Positions 34,496-47,540 of a stretch of DNA of 64,000 bases are shown here, piece by piece. Source of the stretch: Larix kaempferi (lineage: Eukaryota > Streptophyta > Pinopsida > Pinales > Pinaceae). Position numbers and translations under genes: made by a program. The first letter of the stretch is position 1. Every line of letters starts with the position of its first letter. The notes beneath the pieces were generated by a model. The model was not told the origin of the DNA. It was given only the letters and a program-made list of their open reading frames with translations, and searched no databases. Location of the stretch: the NCBI GenBank assembly GCA_027924585.1, contig BSBM01000050.1, forward strand, positions 5,174,501-5,238,500, written 5' to 3'.

Positions 34496-37107
34496 TAGGT
34501 AGTTTTATTGGACTTTATTGTTGGAACAGATTTCGTCGTCCTTCTTTTGTAGGTGATTGTACATGATATTTCCTACAAGTCAAATTCAATTGCATGATTA
34601 GAAACATCTCATAGTTTTCAGAACAAAGTCTTACACATAAGGACATATGCCATACAGACATGCAATTATCATATCCAATGCTTCAATGCAACATTTATGC
34701 ATATCCTGTAACTTTCTAGATGCCTTCCATCTCTACCTGAACATTGTTAAGAGTGTGCACTACTCCCAACATGTCAGCAAAGAGGTTTCATTCTAGATAA
34801 GTAGCAATGGAATGTTGTACAGTACCATAGGCCACTTACCCATTACTATATTAGTAGTATCTTGTTCATTAATGCAACTTTTCTAAAATGCATAATATAC
34901 ATCCTAAATATAGGAACATAAGTATGTACATGACTGAGCAACAACATTTAAGTAATCATATATACAAGAAATGACAATTCAAATAATTATCTTTGTTTGC
35001 TTGTTGGGCGGACTCCCTCTCAATCTTTGGTTCCTTACAGGAATTACTGGAGTGTGCTTCCTCTTGATCTTTGCTTCCTGGATTATCTGTCTTTGAACCT
35101 ATATCTATCCTAGACCACTATGCATGCTTAAGTGTGCACTAGTGTCATCATTGTGTCATCCTCAATATCTCATACATAATCATACATGCATTAGTATAAT
35201 CTCAACACTATCAAAACATTATGATTCTAAATATTTATAGTCATGAGCATTTCATACATAGGTAATTTATCATATGCGTTAGTATTCGAGGTTTCGGGGA
35301 GTACTTCTTTTACTCATGCATATTCTTATTTGACCATAGGACTCTTCTGGTTTGTTATATCATTAATCAAAGTAAGAAGCATAATATGCATAAACCCATG
35401 ATTATTCAAACCTATAAATTCATGAATAATCATTATCAATCATACGAAAGTATACTTATATGAGACCCTAACAGAAGGTAGGATTCTAACTTGATATAGG
35501 AAAAACACACCTGGATTATCATGTTTGCGAGTTATGTCTAACATACCCAAACAATGTCTTCTTTGTTCTCTTCAATGATTTACATATCTCATAAGTTAAG
35601 CATTGTAGAACCAAATTATAAATACCTCGTAAGTTGAGCTTTTATGTGATCAATGTCTATGGATGATTCTTTGTATTCATGTCGCCATAGTCATATGTTC
35701 TCGATCTAGAACTCTATTATTCTTTCTTGATGTACCTTTCATGTTAGTAGACAACATCATCCTCATACAACACCACAGTGCATTAGTACAATCATAAGTG
35801 TCATAACCCTAATCAATGAATGTCTTCTATCATTCACATTCATTCATACTTTTACTAAGGTGATAAGACAAGTCTAAAATTAATCAAGATTGTACTAACC
35901 TCAATAATATGAAGACAAACTTAATCATGAACATATTTCAAAACATACCTATCAGGATTGCTTGTAGTCTTCTTTTGCAAGGCCTTAGCCTCATCTCCCT
36001 TTGGAACTGGAACTTCTTCACTTATATAGGTGTCCAAGTCATTCTCTTCTAGGATTAACCCAATCCACTTTGATTTGCTGAAACTGGATCTGGAGATGGC
36101 TAGAGTTTGGCAGAGAAACCCTAAAAATACAAACTTGGAATTTCAAACTTTTGTCTTGATAGGTTTGACTGAGGTGAGCAAACTGGTGTGCTCAGATTTT
36201 GAAAAATTCAAAAATTGACCCTCCAAAGTTGACCTGTGAATTTCAGATCTCCGACTTCTGTCAAAATCTAGTTTTTTGGTTTTTTGGTCTTCTAGTCCAA
36301 AACCTGAACTAGGATTTGATAGATCCTAGGGTTCTACCCAACCAAAAACTTTGATCTTTCTCTCTAAATTTTGATTTTTCTGAGGAGAGAAAACCTTTGC
36401 TGAGAGCACTCCAAAATTCCACTTCTGTCAAAAGCCCCAATTTCCCACAGTAGTGACAAACCAAAAATAAAGTACTAAGAATCCAATTATGTTTTGATAG
36501 AAATATATGCCATATTGTTTCTGATGTATCTCTAAAATTTTGGAACCTCAAAGTCTGAAACTTTTTCCTGTAGTAGACTGACCCATCATCTTTCCAACCC
36601 CATAGATATGAGCTCTAATGGATTCTCCATGAGATATATATGCTAAGTGTCACAACATGACCTGTTTAAGGGATGAAACAACATAGAGAACTTGTACGGT
36701 GTACCACGTGTCACTGTTTCAACTTAGGCCTCTGAAAATCGAACCTGTCAAAATAAAGTCCGTTCCTTAACTGATACGTTTTATGAAATTTTGTTTGGAG
36801 CTTCCTAGCCCAAGATATGACCTTTGTTCCTAGGTAACCTCTTTAGGGATGCATTATGGAAGAGGCAGAAACCCTAACTCATATGGATCATATCTCACAA
36901 AGTACAATGAATTTGAGGCTGAAATGTTTACATAGGGTACATATGTGTCTTATATTTTTCCTGTAAAAAATTCAGATCTTGAACCTTCACCAAAACTGAT
37001 TTATAGCGAAAGTTCCACGATGACTAGTTTTTACTATACCAAGCCCTAGCTTCCAATTTGTCGCAAGTTCAACAAGTGTCGTAAATGCCATACAATGCCT
37101 TCCTTCA
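34496..37107 (-). other. C leader
   Basis: Homologous to the leaders of A, B and D though more diverged. The exon-like block at about 36080-35950 reads SKWIGLILEENDLDTYISEE and PKGDEAKALQKK. Donor-like GTATGT and GTATTT sites (minus) lie near 35947 and 35625, with GTATGTTAG near 35548. No long ORF. Confidence 0.55.
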
Positions 37108-37124
37108 GGATAGCTCGGATACCA
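37108..37124 (-). promoter_or_regulatory. C primer binding site
   Basis: Minus strand TGGTATCCGAGCTATCC at the LTR edge, initiator-Met type with one change in the first 12 bases. Confidence 0.8.
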
Positions 37125-37751
37125 TGTTATTTTTTCATCATTTAATTCAATATGATCTAGGATCTTAACTGAGGGAACAACATGTACAACATATCAAACA
37201 AAAGAGACAAGAGACACAAAGCATTTCACAGGGGAAAACCAAGAAGGTGAAAAACCCCGCAACTTCCTTAGAGATAGAATGAGCACCAATACAAAACCGC
37301 GAAACAAGAGATAGTCTCCTAGCAACTTCTCCTCCTCCACTTGTTTTCACTCCTCCTCTCTCTCACTAATGCGAAGTGAGTGAGTGAATGAATGGATAAT
37401 AGAGAGGTGCTCCTCTCTATTCATACTTTACCTTTACTTGCCTTTTACTCTAACTGGCCTAACCTCCCTTAGGAGAGTCTAATAACCCATTACGACTTGT
37501 CACTGGGCCGAACCCACTAGGGTGGTCTAATAACCCTTTAACTCATACTGGGCCGACCCCTCTAAGGTGGTCTAATAACCCATCAAGTATAAGTTACAAC
37601 ACTTACAATATAACTTGCAACACTTGCAAATACAAATGACGACACTTCTAATCGGAGGAATAATACATCTCTGTTGGGGATACAATAAATTACAAATGTA
37701 ATACATACAATATACAAGTGAATATCTTCCGAAGTTACAAATACATCAACA
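37125..37751 (-). repeat. C 5' LTR
   Basis: 627 bp, TGTTATTT...ATCAACA. The TATA position holds a mutated TATGAATA (minus) at 37418-37425. TSD GTTGA follows. Confidence 0.9.
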
Positions 37752-37756
37752 GTTGA

Positions 37757-38424
37757 CACAACAAAATATTGATTCACCTAGATATGCATTGGGAGAAAGC
37801 TATGAAGATCAATTATATGGTTAAGTACCCTAACAATACAATATATACAACCTCAATAATAGGCCTTAATTTGTCCCAAGTTCAAGACCATATTATAGTG
37901 TTTATAAAATATATACATGAGTTGGCAATACCTAAAGTTTGAATGGAATAAGTTTGGCACACCGGATGTCTGAAAGAAGGACATCATGCATATGATTTCC
38001 TTGATTATAAGGGGTCCTACATCTAACCCATTTATAGGATCTCTTTGAGGAATATATTTAGGAGGAATTGGATAAGTAACCACTAAAACTTTGTTTTGTA
38101 TTCTAGTATAGTATCATGCTTTTTTGAATGCTTGAAGTTCACTAGTAGGGAAGTTTTGTGATATTTGTAGAATGCATGGGCATCATCCAGGGCATTGTCC
38201 AATCCTACAAAAAATTATATTCAGTTCCAAACATAGTATATTGCACTTTTTGTGTTATTTATATACACAACATAAAAAAGAGAAGGGCTCTGGATGCTCT
38301 CGATGATAGGTTAAATAAGAACTCATTTTGGATAAAGTTTAACTTGAAACCTTAGGGAAGAAGTCATCAATAAGGTGGGGGAGTTTATAAAGGAGTAAAA
38401 ATTGGCGGATCATTACCAGTAAAG
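37757..38424 (+). other. Short continuation of the remnant split by C, then non-coding DNA
   Basis: 37757-37832 continues the frame from 31452 (QNIDSPRYALGESYEDQLYG then stop). 37833-38424 shows no gene. F begins at 38425. Confidence 0.35.
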
Positions 38425-41110
38425 TGTCACATACCCCAAAATACTTATATTAAAAAAAAAGGATAAAATAAAAGCATGTGTACTTGTGGAAGACAAAAAT
38501 ACTTTACTTGATTACATACTGGACTCTAAGCCAAGGCTAGAGGAATGCCAAGGTTCTTGTTCTTGAATAAGCATAATTAAGCATCATAAGCATCATTAAG
38601 CATTATAAGCATCATTAAGAATTATAAGCATTATAAGCATCATTAATAAGCATCATTACTAAGTTTTTAACCCAACACATAATTAGCGAAAAGAGGGTTT
38701 AACCCTTACAAAAACCCTTTCATATCTCCAAATCCGACTATGTACTTTATTGTTCCACAATACGACTTCCAAAATTGTGGATGTGGGTTGTGAAACCCCA
38801 AACTCTGACAGTTTTACTTTATGGTTCCGCAATACGCATTGCGGAATTCTGGTTGGAGAACCCCAAACTCCGACCATTTTACTTTACAATTCCACAATCT
38901 ACAATCCGCATTGCGGATGCGGGTTGCGGAACCCCAATCTCGCCCATTTAAAACTTACAGTTCTGAAATACGACTTTCGCATTGCGGATGCGGGATTGCG
39001 GAACCCTAGTTTTGACTTGTTTAAACTTATGGTTCCGCAATCCAACTTCCACATTGCGGATGCAGGATTGCGGAACGCCAATTTTCCAGGGTTAAAACAA
39101 CATTCCGGGTGTGCATGTGGTGAAATCGAAGGCTCAGGTAAGCCGAAACTCAGGTAATTTGGGACGCTTAATTAACATATTTAGGGTTTGCAAACTGTAT
39201 AATTATACTTCTAATTCGGTTATGAATTACTCTAATTAAATCAATAAACATAAATAAAATAACGCCCAACCTCTAACAGAAAAAATGCCTAACCCAGTCG
39301 CCCAATACGTATGCTCTTGTTATGGACTATTAAATCTTTAATCCATTCGAATTTGTGACATCTCTGAGAGTACAAACACTTATCTATTTGTCTTTGTTTG
39401 AAAAGTATAACATTTTATTCTATAATCATCCATATATGAACCCTAGATTTATAACAACATTAAAATGCCTAATTCATAAACCCATTTTCAAAGAATCCTG
39501 TACATTATTTTGCTTATAATGGTGAGAGGATAAACATACATTGATGCATGGTTGATATAACTTCTACATATAAACTAAGACAACTTTATCCTGGTGTTTG
39601 AATATCTTGCATGCAAGTCCAAAAATGTAAGAACATCTACAATAATAAGTAATGTTCAGTAAATCATTTTATCATAAGCAATATATCAATTATGTTAACA
39701 TGCATAAGCAAGTAATGTACAGTAAAAACGTTTATATGATAACATGCATGAGTAAAGCGGTAATCTTTGATAACATGCATAAGAATGATCACATGCATGA
39801 GTAACATAAAACAAAAATGCACAGTAAAAACATATTATGGACACATGCCTAACTTGGTAATTGTCCTAGATAAGGACTTAAGATTTATTTACAGAAGTCA
39901 TTATGTACAGAAGGATACAAGTCAGTTAATAGAAATGTAATCAATCTAAATAACAGGTTAGAGATCATTACAGTGGTTGATGATTGCAGAAATAAATAGA
40001 AGGAACCTATACTAAGTAATAGATTCATTCTACTTTAACCATTTAAATATCCTTTTCAGTGATAGGCATATTCAGAAATAAGATTAAATAGGACTTGAAC
40101 TAAAGAAGGAAATTGTTCTACTTCTAACTATCAATGAAAGTAACAGACCTTCAGAATTAACCATATAGTCATTATGCTTGACAACTTGGATATCATAACA
40201 CTTTATAAATAAATAATGAAACCTGAATCTAAGCCATGCGATTTACATTCAATAAGAAGATCAAAAATAAATAAAATATACCTAATCTGAGCAAGCTATC
40301 ATTTGATATCATCTACAGAAATCAGATAGTTCATAAATTAATAACTAAAACCTAATATGAACAAAACAATCATTAGATATCATTTTTCGATTCATACATG
40401 TTAGAATGAATAACCATATCCTGAACTAAACATTACAATCATTATCTATCATCTATCAAACATTTCATAAATAAATAACAGAACCTAAATCTGATCATGG
40501 GAAAATCAAAGTTGAAGGTCATAGTTCCTCCCAACAAACTTCCAGAGTATCCAAAGTACTTTCTCTAAAACCCACGAGCCTGTTTGTTGAACCACAAGGA
40601 CAAAGACTTGTTCACAGAGTCCCTCTTACAAGCTAGGTCACAACCTCACTTCACCATAAGCCTCCTTCTCAGTCGGTGAATCAAATACTCAGTGTATTGT
40701 CCCCTACATCATGAACCTCCTATTTAGTGGATGAAAACGTTGATTTATAGCATTTTCCTAGCCCTATGACTTAGGTCGTTCATGAGCCTCCTTCTCATAA
40801 CGCTCCAACCGGAGTTACGACCTACATGTTTTGGGGAAGATGCCTCCTGCATCATGTGCACCTTTAGTAGGATGGCTTGTGGTACTGGGTTTCTCCTGAC
40901 ACTTGTATTTTCCTCCTTGTGGGTCAGTAAACACTCTTCAACGGCTACCTTCAGTTTTGATTCCCTTATTTAATTATTTAAAAAATTATTATTATTATTA
41001 TTTCACAATTGTTTGGACCCCGCTTGGTCAATTAATGTCAAATAAAAATAATAACATAAGGTTTTATAAAAACAATAATAATTAGGGTTCCTAGGTGTAT
41101 TACATACACA
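38425..41110 (-). repeat. F 3' LTR (2.7 kb)
   Basis: TGTCACATACCCC...TACATACACA. The first 1.45 kb matches 45994-48954. It contains TAAGCATCAT short repeats (38567-38655), GCGGAT repeats (38750-39085) and an ATT microsatellite (about 40985-41003). Confidence 0.85.
38750..39085. repeat. TTGCGGATGCGGGTTGCGGAACCCC degenerate tandem repeat in the F LTR
   Basis: About five units of roughly 70-80 bp, each ending in GCGGAACCCC or a variant and followed by ACTTTA or AAACTTA. The copy in the other LTR (46320-46650) has many C-to-T and G-to-A differences, as expected for methylated CpG decay. Confidence 0.75.
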
Positions 41111-41121
41111 CCCCCTTAAAG
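41111..41121 (-). promoter_or_regulatory. F polypurine tract
   Basis: Minus strand CTTTAAGGGGG abuts the LTR start TGTGTATG. Confidence 0.75.
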
Positions 41122-41147
41122 TTTAACACTTTCCTCAGTGTTTCTTT

Positions 41148-42657
41148 TCAAACTTCATTTTCATCATTCTGAAACAGAATTGGATATGCCTCCTGCATAT
41201 TACTTTCCAATTCCCTAGCATCTTTTGGGATAAGGTGCTTACATTGTAGCTTGACTTGTCCAATGGTGCGGTTCCAGAGCAAAAGTTCTCTCCTCTCGAG
41301 AATGCATTCCGGTCCCAACTGAAATTCTCCTTCGGGTTCCACCTAGATAGCATTCCAGTCAACCACATGAATAGCATCATGAACATATATTTTTAAAATT
41401 TAAACATGAAAAACATTATGTAATTTAATTGTAGGTGGTAATGCTAATTGATAAGCCACTGGCCCAACCTTGGCCAATATCTCAAATGGTCCACAATACC
41501 TGGCTGCTAATTTTGTGCACTTTCCCAATTTCAAGAACTTTTTCTGGGTTTTACTTTCACATACACATGATCCCCTACCTAGAACTCTCTTTGACTTCTT
41601 TGCAAATCAACATAGATCTTTTGTCTATCTTGATCTATCTTTAAGTTGTGGTTTACCTGCTTCATTATTAGTTCCATATCTTTCAAAATTTCAATACCTA
41701 ACATTAGTCTATCAATAGGGCTACTCCAATAAATTTGAGTGATACACTTCCATCCATAAAGTATCTCAAATGGACTCATTTTTGCAAAGGCCTGAAAAAT
41801 GATTATTATATGCAAACTCAACAAGATGTAAATATTCTTCCCATTTCCCAAGTTTATACATTCTAAGCATGTCTTCTAAAATTTGGTTTACTCTTTTAGT
41901 TTGACCATCAGTCTGGGGATGATATGAAGTAGTAAAATTTAATTGAGTATCCAAACCTTTAAATAAATATTTCCAGAAATTTCCTGTAAACTTTGCATCT
42001 CTATCATAAATTACAACTTTAGGTACACCATGCCATGAAAATTTCCTTCATAAAAATATCAGCAATATTAATAGCTTTGTAAGTAGATTTAACTGGAATA
42101 AAATGTGTTGCTTTACTAAGATTATCTACCACAACCATAAATGAATCATTATGTTTAGCATTCTTATGCAAACCTGTAATAAAATCCAAGCTAATAGCTT
42201 CCCACTTCCATTCTAGAATGGGTAAAGGTTGTAGCAATCTGGATGGGTGTTGATGTTCAGCCTTAACTTGCTGACATTCAATGCATCTAGAAATATATTC
42301 TGCGACTCCATTTTTCATATTAGGACAAAAGAATTTGTTTCTTAACATAGTAACCATTTTCTGATATCCAAGATGCCCTGAATATGGTCTTTTATGCATT
42401 TCATTCATGATTAAAGAAGTTACCTCTGTTGAATTAGGTACATACAATCTATTCTTTAATACCAGTAATTATTTCTTTTTAAGACTGAATTCTGATTTTA
42501 TTTCTTTTGTCTTATTTCCTATTGTCCTTTCTTTTAGTTTTTGATATTCTTTATCAAATTTTGTTGTTGTTATAATTTTATCCTCTAGATATGTTTCATA
42601 GTTTCTACTTGCAGTTACATAAATCATATTTGCATGGCGACTTAATGCATCATCCAC
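41148..42657 (-). pseudogene. F integrase with C-terminal chromodomain-like tail
   Basis: Minus order: tether DDALSRHANMIYVT (42657-42469), then the zinc-binding HHCC region HLGYQKMVTMLRNKFFCPNM and CIECQQVKAEH, and core start LDFITGLHKNAKHNDSFMVV (42447-42019). Then comes the later core SYHPQTDGQTKRVNQILEDM (41954-41766), followed by SPFEILYGWKC (41851-41579). The tail at 41342-41148, GEFQLGPECILERRELLLWN and KLQCKHLIPKDARELESNM, resembles the chromodomain-type end. Several frameshifts and a gap after IFMKEIFMAW make it non-functional. Confidence 0.85.
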
Positions 42658-42817
42658 TTTATTTTATTTTCCTTATTATATGTTTAATTTCAAAATCATA
42701 TTCACTTAGGAAAGATAACCATCTAGCTTTTCTGGTATTTAAATTATGTTCGTCAAATAGATATTTTAAATTAACATTATCACTCATTAGTAAGAATATT
42801 CTTCCAATAGGATAATG

Positions 42818-43948
42818 TCACCACATTTTAAGTGCATGAATAATGGTAGCTAACTCCCAATCATGAGTAACATAATTCTTTTCATGTTCTTTCAGTTTTC
42901 TTGATTCATAGGCTACCACATAGTTGTCTTGCATTAAAACTCCACCTAGACCCTCTTTGCATGCATTAATGCATATAACAAAATATTTATAGGGGTGTGA
43001 TATCTTTAGGGTAGGAGTTGTTGTTAATAAATGTTTTAGTTTATTAAATCCGACTTCACATTTCTCATTTGATTCAAATTTATTACCTTTCTTTTGTAAT
43101 GAAGTTATAGGATATGCAATTTTTGAAAACCCTTCAATAAATTTATGATAATATCTAGTGATTTCCATAAAAGATCTAACATCAGATACATATTTAGGAA
43201 CAGGCCATTCCATGATGGCTATAACTTAATCGGGATCCACTGATATACCATCTTTAGAAACCACATGTCCCAAGTATTGAATTTTATCTTTAAAGAAATC
43301 ACATTTATTGAATTTAGCATATAGTTTTTGTTCTCTTAATACTTGTAGGACTATTCTTAAATGTTCTTCATGCTCTTGCTGATTTTTGGAATAGATTAAT
43401 ATGTCATCAATGAAGAGGACTACAATTTTATCAAAATATTTACTTAATATACTATTAATTAGACACATGAAGGATGCTGGATAATTTTTCATCCCAAAAG
43501 GCATTACGACAAATTCATAGTGACTGTACCTAGTCCTAAAAGATATCTTATGTATATCTTCATCTTTAACTCTGAGTTGATGATATCCAGATATCGAGTC
43601 TATCTTTGAAAATATAGTTTCTCCTTGAAATTGATCAAATAAGTCATCGATCTGAGTTAAAGGATATCTCTTTTTAATTGTCATTTTATTAAGTTGTTTG
43701 TAGTCTATGCAAAACCTTAATGTATCGTCCTTCTTCTTTACAAACAAAAATGGTGCTCCCAAAACAGAAACACTTGGTCGAATATATTTCTTATCTATTA
43801 ATTCTTTAATTTGTGCTTTTAACTCATTAAGTTCCAAGATTTTCATACGATATGGATCTTTTGAAGCTGGGACTGCTCTAGGCATTAAATCAATAGTAAA
43901 ATTAATCTCTCTTTTCGGAGGTAAACCGGGAATTTCTTCCGGAAACAC
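42818..43948 (-). pseudogene. F reverse transcriptase and RNase H
   Basis: 43948-43226 (240 codons): [80 protein letters not shown] and the catalytic [13 protein letters not shown], then [24 protein letters not shown] near 43224 cuts it from the next stretch (43213-42818) with the RT connection and RNase H: ITRYYHKFIEGFSKIAYPIT and VICINACKEGLGGVLMQ, where the usual first catalytic Asp is Asn. RT palm residues are intact; the stop and Asp loss make RNase H inactive. Confidence 0.9.
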
Positions 43949-44299
43949 ATCTTTAAAATATTTTCAAACTGAAAAAATCATCTATTTCAGTTTCATTATT
44001 TTCATCTCTATCATCAATTATATGAACAGCATAAACTTTACAGCCTTTGCGAACAGATCTTTTCATTTGTAAAGCATAAATTTCTCTAATTGTTGTTTTC
44101 CTTGGAATTCCTTTAACTATTATAGGTCTACTTTCTTCATCTATGCATGAAAACGTTTTATCATAGCAGTTCAGAATTACTCTATGCTTTTATAACCAAT
44201 CCATTCCTATCGATAATTCATAAGATCCTAAAGGTAGAATATTTAAATCAGCATATGTTGTAAAACTATTCATAGTAATTCACATCCTTTCAAAAAACT

Positions 44300-45851
44300 A
44301 GTGACTTTTCTTTTCGTGCTTCTAGCAAGTTGAACTAACCAAGACTTTTCAAATTTACTCTGCTATAAATTACACAATTCTACAACCCTAGGTGAAACAT
44401 AACTTAAATTTTCACTTGGACCAATTAAAATAGAGATTGGTTTATCTTTTAATATACCTTCAATTTCTACCATTGATGTCTGATGGTCTGCTTGCATGTT
44501 CTCCAATGCTGCGCAAATTCTGGGCATGCTCCTTGCTACATCTCCAACTGTAGTATTTTCTTGAACATTTTTAACGTTGTTAAAGTTTTTTTTTTTAACT
44601 GAATAGTTTTTAAAGTAATGTGGTTCACCACATTCCCAACATTTTAAAGGTTCCTTTTGCACAGTATTTTAATTATAATCGGTAGTTGCTTCTCTTTCTT
44701 TCATTACTGTAGGATTTTGTGGCTTAAAAATTATGAAATTATTTCTTTGATAGTTTCGATGATTATTCCCAGAAGTATTATTAAATCTCATAACTTTTCT
44801 TTTATGTTCATAACTTTTCTTTATTTTCAAAGCTTTCTTGTTTTCTATTTTTCCAACTTGGTACATTATCTCTTATGTTTTTGTTTTGATCATAACAGAA
44901 CTTTGTTGTCCTCATGGATTCATCAAATGTTTTAGGATTATCATATTCAATTATTTCTTTGTAAATTGTTGGTAAACAACTGAGAAAACGTTGTACTTTA
45001 GGTTTCTCATCAACAATATATGGCACATAACATAACAAACTCATAAATTTACTACACAGTTCCTTCATTGTAAAAGTTCCTAGTTTCAAATCATAAAACT
45101 CATTAGTTTTTTCCTCATAGTATTGTTCTGACAAGTATTTTCTTTTAAAGTATTTCTTAAAACTTTGCCAAGTTAAGTGATGTTCCTTAATGCATTTCAC
45201 CTTCTTAATATCTTGCCACCGAATGTCGACCTTTCCCTTTAAGTTATAAATTGCCATCTTTGCTTTTAATTCATTAGAGTAATTGTAAATCTGAAAGTAC
45301 TTCTTCATTCCTGATAGCCAAGCTTCTGCTTAATCTCTGGTTTCAATCTCACCATTGAATATAGGAGGTTTTATCTTCTTAAATTCACCATAAATCTCTT
45401 CATAAGGTTTACTTTTCCTACTATACTTATTTCCATCACTACTTTCACTAAATTCTTTGTAATTTTGTTTACTCCGTTTAGGTTAAATTCTACTTGAAGA
45501 CTCAATTTCATTATCTGAAAAAATTAACTTTCTTGCCTTGCGTTTATAAGATGCAGTCTTTGATGTCTCTTTCGTAGACCCTTTCTTATTTTCTGCTTCT
45601 TGATTATGTAATTTTGTTAACAAGACATTATTTAACTCCTCTTGTTCTTTCAAAATTCATTCATTATCTTTCTTAACACTTTGTATTTATGCTCTTAAAT
45701 ATTTTACTGTTTTTAACAATTCAGATGGGTTATCATTCCTATTCTCGTTTAGATGCACCCATAGATTATCGTCATTAATGTTTTCTTGTTCATTATTTAC
45801 TTGTTATCTAGGATGGAATTATTTTTCAGTTGACTTTTCAATATCTGCCAT
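44300..45851 (-). pseudogene. F gag, decayed knuckle and protease start
   Basis: From the likely ATG at 45851 (MADIEKSTEK) with early stops; a basic stretch SYKRKARKLIFSDNEIESSS; the gag domain in 45308-44808 (WQDIKKVKCIKEHHLTWQSF, EFYDLKLGTFTMKELCSKFM, RFLSCLPTIYKEIIEYDNPK). The knuckle at 44650-44610 reads CWECGEPHYFKNYS, with the last Cys lost. The protease start EIEGILKDKPISILIGPSEN has Gly where the catalytic Asp should be. Not functional. Confidence 0.82.
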
Positions 45852-45974
45852 AGTTTCCTGCAAAATCAAGGTTATACTTCCCTTCTGTACCATAAGAGAG
45901 TCAACCATAACACATAAGTTAGTTTTATGTTTGTACTTGTTTCGATGTTGAGCACTTTAGGCCAAGTGTTGTAA

Positions 45975-45990
45975 CTATGCTCTGATACCA
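45975..45990 (-). promoter_or_regulatory. F primer binding site
   Basis: Minus strand TGGTATCAGAGCATAG, three bases from the LTR edge at 45994. Confidence 0.85.
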
Positions 45991-45993
45991 TTA

Positions 45994-47540
45994 TGTCACA
46001 TACCCCAAAATACCTATATTAAAAAAATAAAATAGGATAAAATAAATAAAATAAAAGCATGTATACTTGTGGAAGACAAAAATACTTTACTTGATTACAG
46101 ACTGGACTCTAAGCCAAGGTTAGAGGCATGTCAAGGTTCTTGTTCTTTAATAAGCATCATTAAGCATCATAAGCATCATTAAGCATTATAAGCATAATTA
46201 AGCATTATAAGCATCATTAATAAGCATCATTACTAAGTTTTTAACCCAACACATAATTAGCAAAAAGAGGGTTTAACCCTTACCCAAACCATTGCGTATC
46301 TCCAAATCCGACTGTGTACTTTACTGTTCCACAATCTGACTTCTACAATTGTGGGTGCGGGTTGCGGAACCCCAAACTCCGACAGTCTTAGTTTACGGTT
46401 CCGCAATCTGCACTCCACATTGCAGATGTGGGTTGCAGAACCCCAAACTCTGACCGTTTTACTTTACAATTCCACAATCCACATTGTGGATGCGGGTTGT
46501 GAAACCCCAAACCCGACCATTTAAAACTTACGGTTCCGCAATCCGCCTTTCACATTGCAGACGCAGGATTGTGGAACCCTAGTTTTGACCTATTTAAATT
46601 TACGATTCCGTAATCTGACTTCCACATTACGGATGCGGGATTGCGGAACCCCAATTTTACAGGGATAAAACAACATTCTGGGTGCGGATCTGGTGAAATC
46701 GAAGGCTGAAGTAAGATGGAACTTAGGTAATGTTGGGCACTTATTAGTAGATTTAGGGTTTGAAAACTGTATAATTATACTTCTAATTCGGCTATGAATT
46801 ACTCTAATTAAATCTATAAACAGAAATAAAATAACGCCACCCTCTAACAGAAAAAAATGCCTAACCCAGTCGCCCAATACATATTCTCTTGTTATGGACT
46901 ATTAAATTTTTAAGCCATTCGGATCTGTGACAGCTCTGAGAGTACAAACAAATATCTATTTGTCTCTATTTGAAAAGTATAACACTTTATTCTGTAATTG
47001 CACTGAGTGGAACAAGGTGCTCTACAGCCCAGTATGGGGAGATGTTGTAACGTGTATGTAGCGTTACATCTAATAAAACGTAAAAATTATTTAAGATAGA
47101 TCAAATTTCTTGAGTTTAAATTTTAAAAAATAAATACACCTCAAGAAATTGGATCCCTCTCGGTGCTTGATAGATATGGGTTTAAGATGGATCTATGCTG
47201 GTTATCCATATATGAACCCTAAATTTATAATAGCGTTAAAATTCCTAATCCATAAACCCATTTGCAAATAATCATGTACATTATTTTGCTTATAATGGTG
47301 AGAGGATAAATAGACATTGATGCATGGTTGATATAAATTCTGCAGATAAACTAAGACAACTTAATCCTAGTTTTTTAATATCTTGCATGCAAGTCCAGAA
47401 ATGAATAAGAACATCTACAGTAATAAGTAATGTACAGTAAATCATTATATCATAATCAAGATATCAATTTTGTTAACACCCATAACCAAGTAATGTACAG
47501 TAAAAACGTTTATATGATAACATGCATGAGCAAAGGGATC
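45994..47540 (-). repeat. F 5' LTR, inner part
   Basis: Aligns with 38425 onward. It carries an extra block of about 205 bp (about 46999-47203) absent from the left LTR, and the GCGGAACC repeats at 46320-46650. The outer remnant is 48835-48954. Confidence 0.85.
46999..47203. other. Insert of about 205 bp in the F 5' LTR, with inverted repeats
   Basis: Left LTR reads TCTATAATCATCC where the right reads TCTGTAAT, the insert, then TATCC. Inside are the arms AATTTCTTGAG and CTCAAGAAATT, plus the near-palindrome GTAACGTGTATGTAGCGTTAC. No clear terminal inverted repeats or TSD seen. It could be a small mobile element or a piece deleted from the other LTR. Confidence 0.5.

Larger units (their letters stand above)
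31453..37751 (-). mobile_element. Copia-family element C, divergent member with a full RT
   Basis: LTRs of 625 and 627 bp, perfect TSDs GTTGA (31448-31452 and 37752-37756), PBS with one mismatch, same order as A and B. The LTR sequence has diverged from A and B (TGTTATTTTTTCATCATTTA start) but shares the GGCCGACCCC...GGTGGTCTAATAACCC units. It contains the only uninterrupted reverse transcriptase core of the four copies. Confidence 0.9.
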
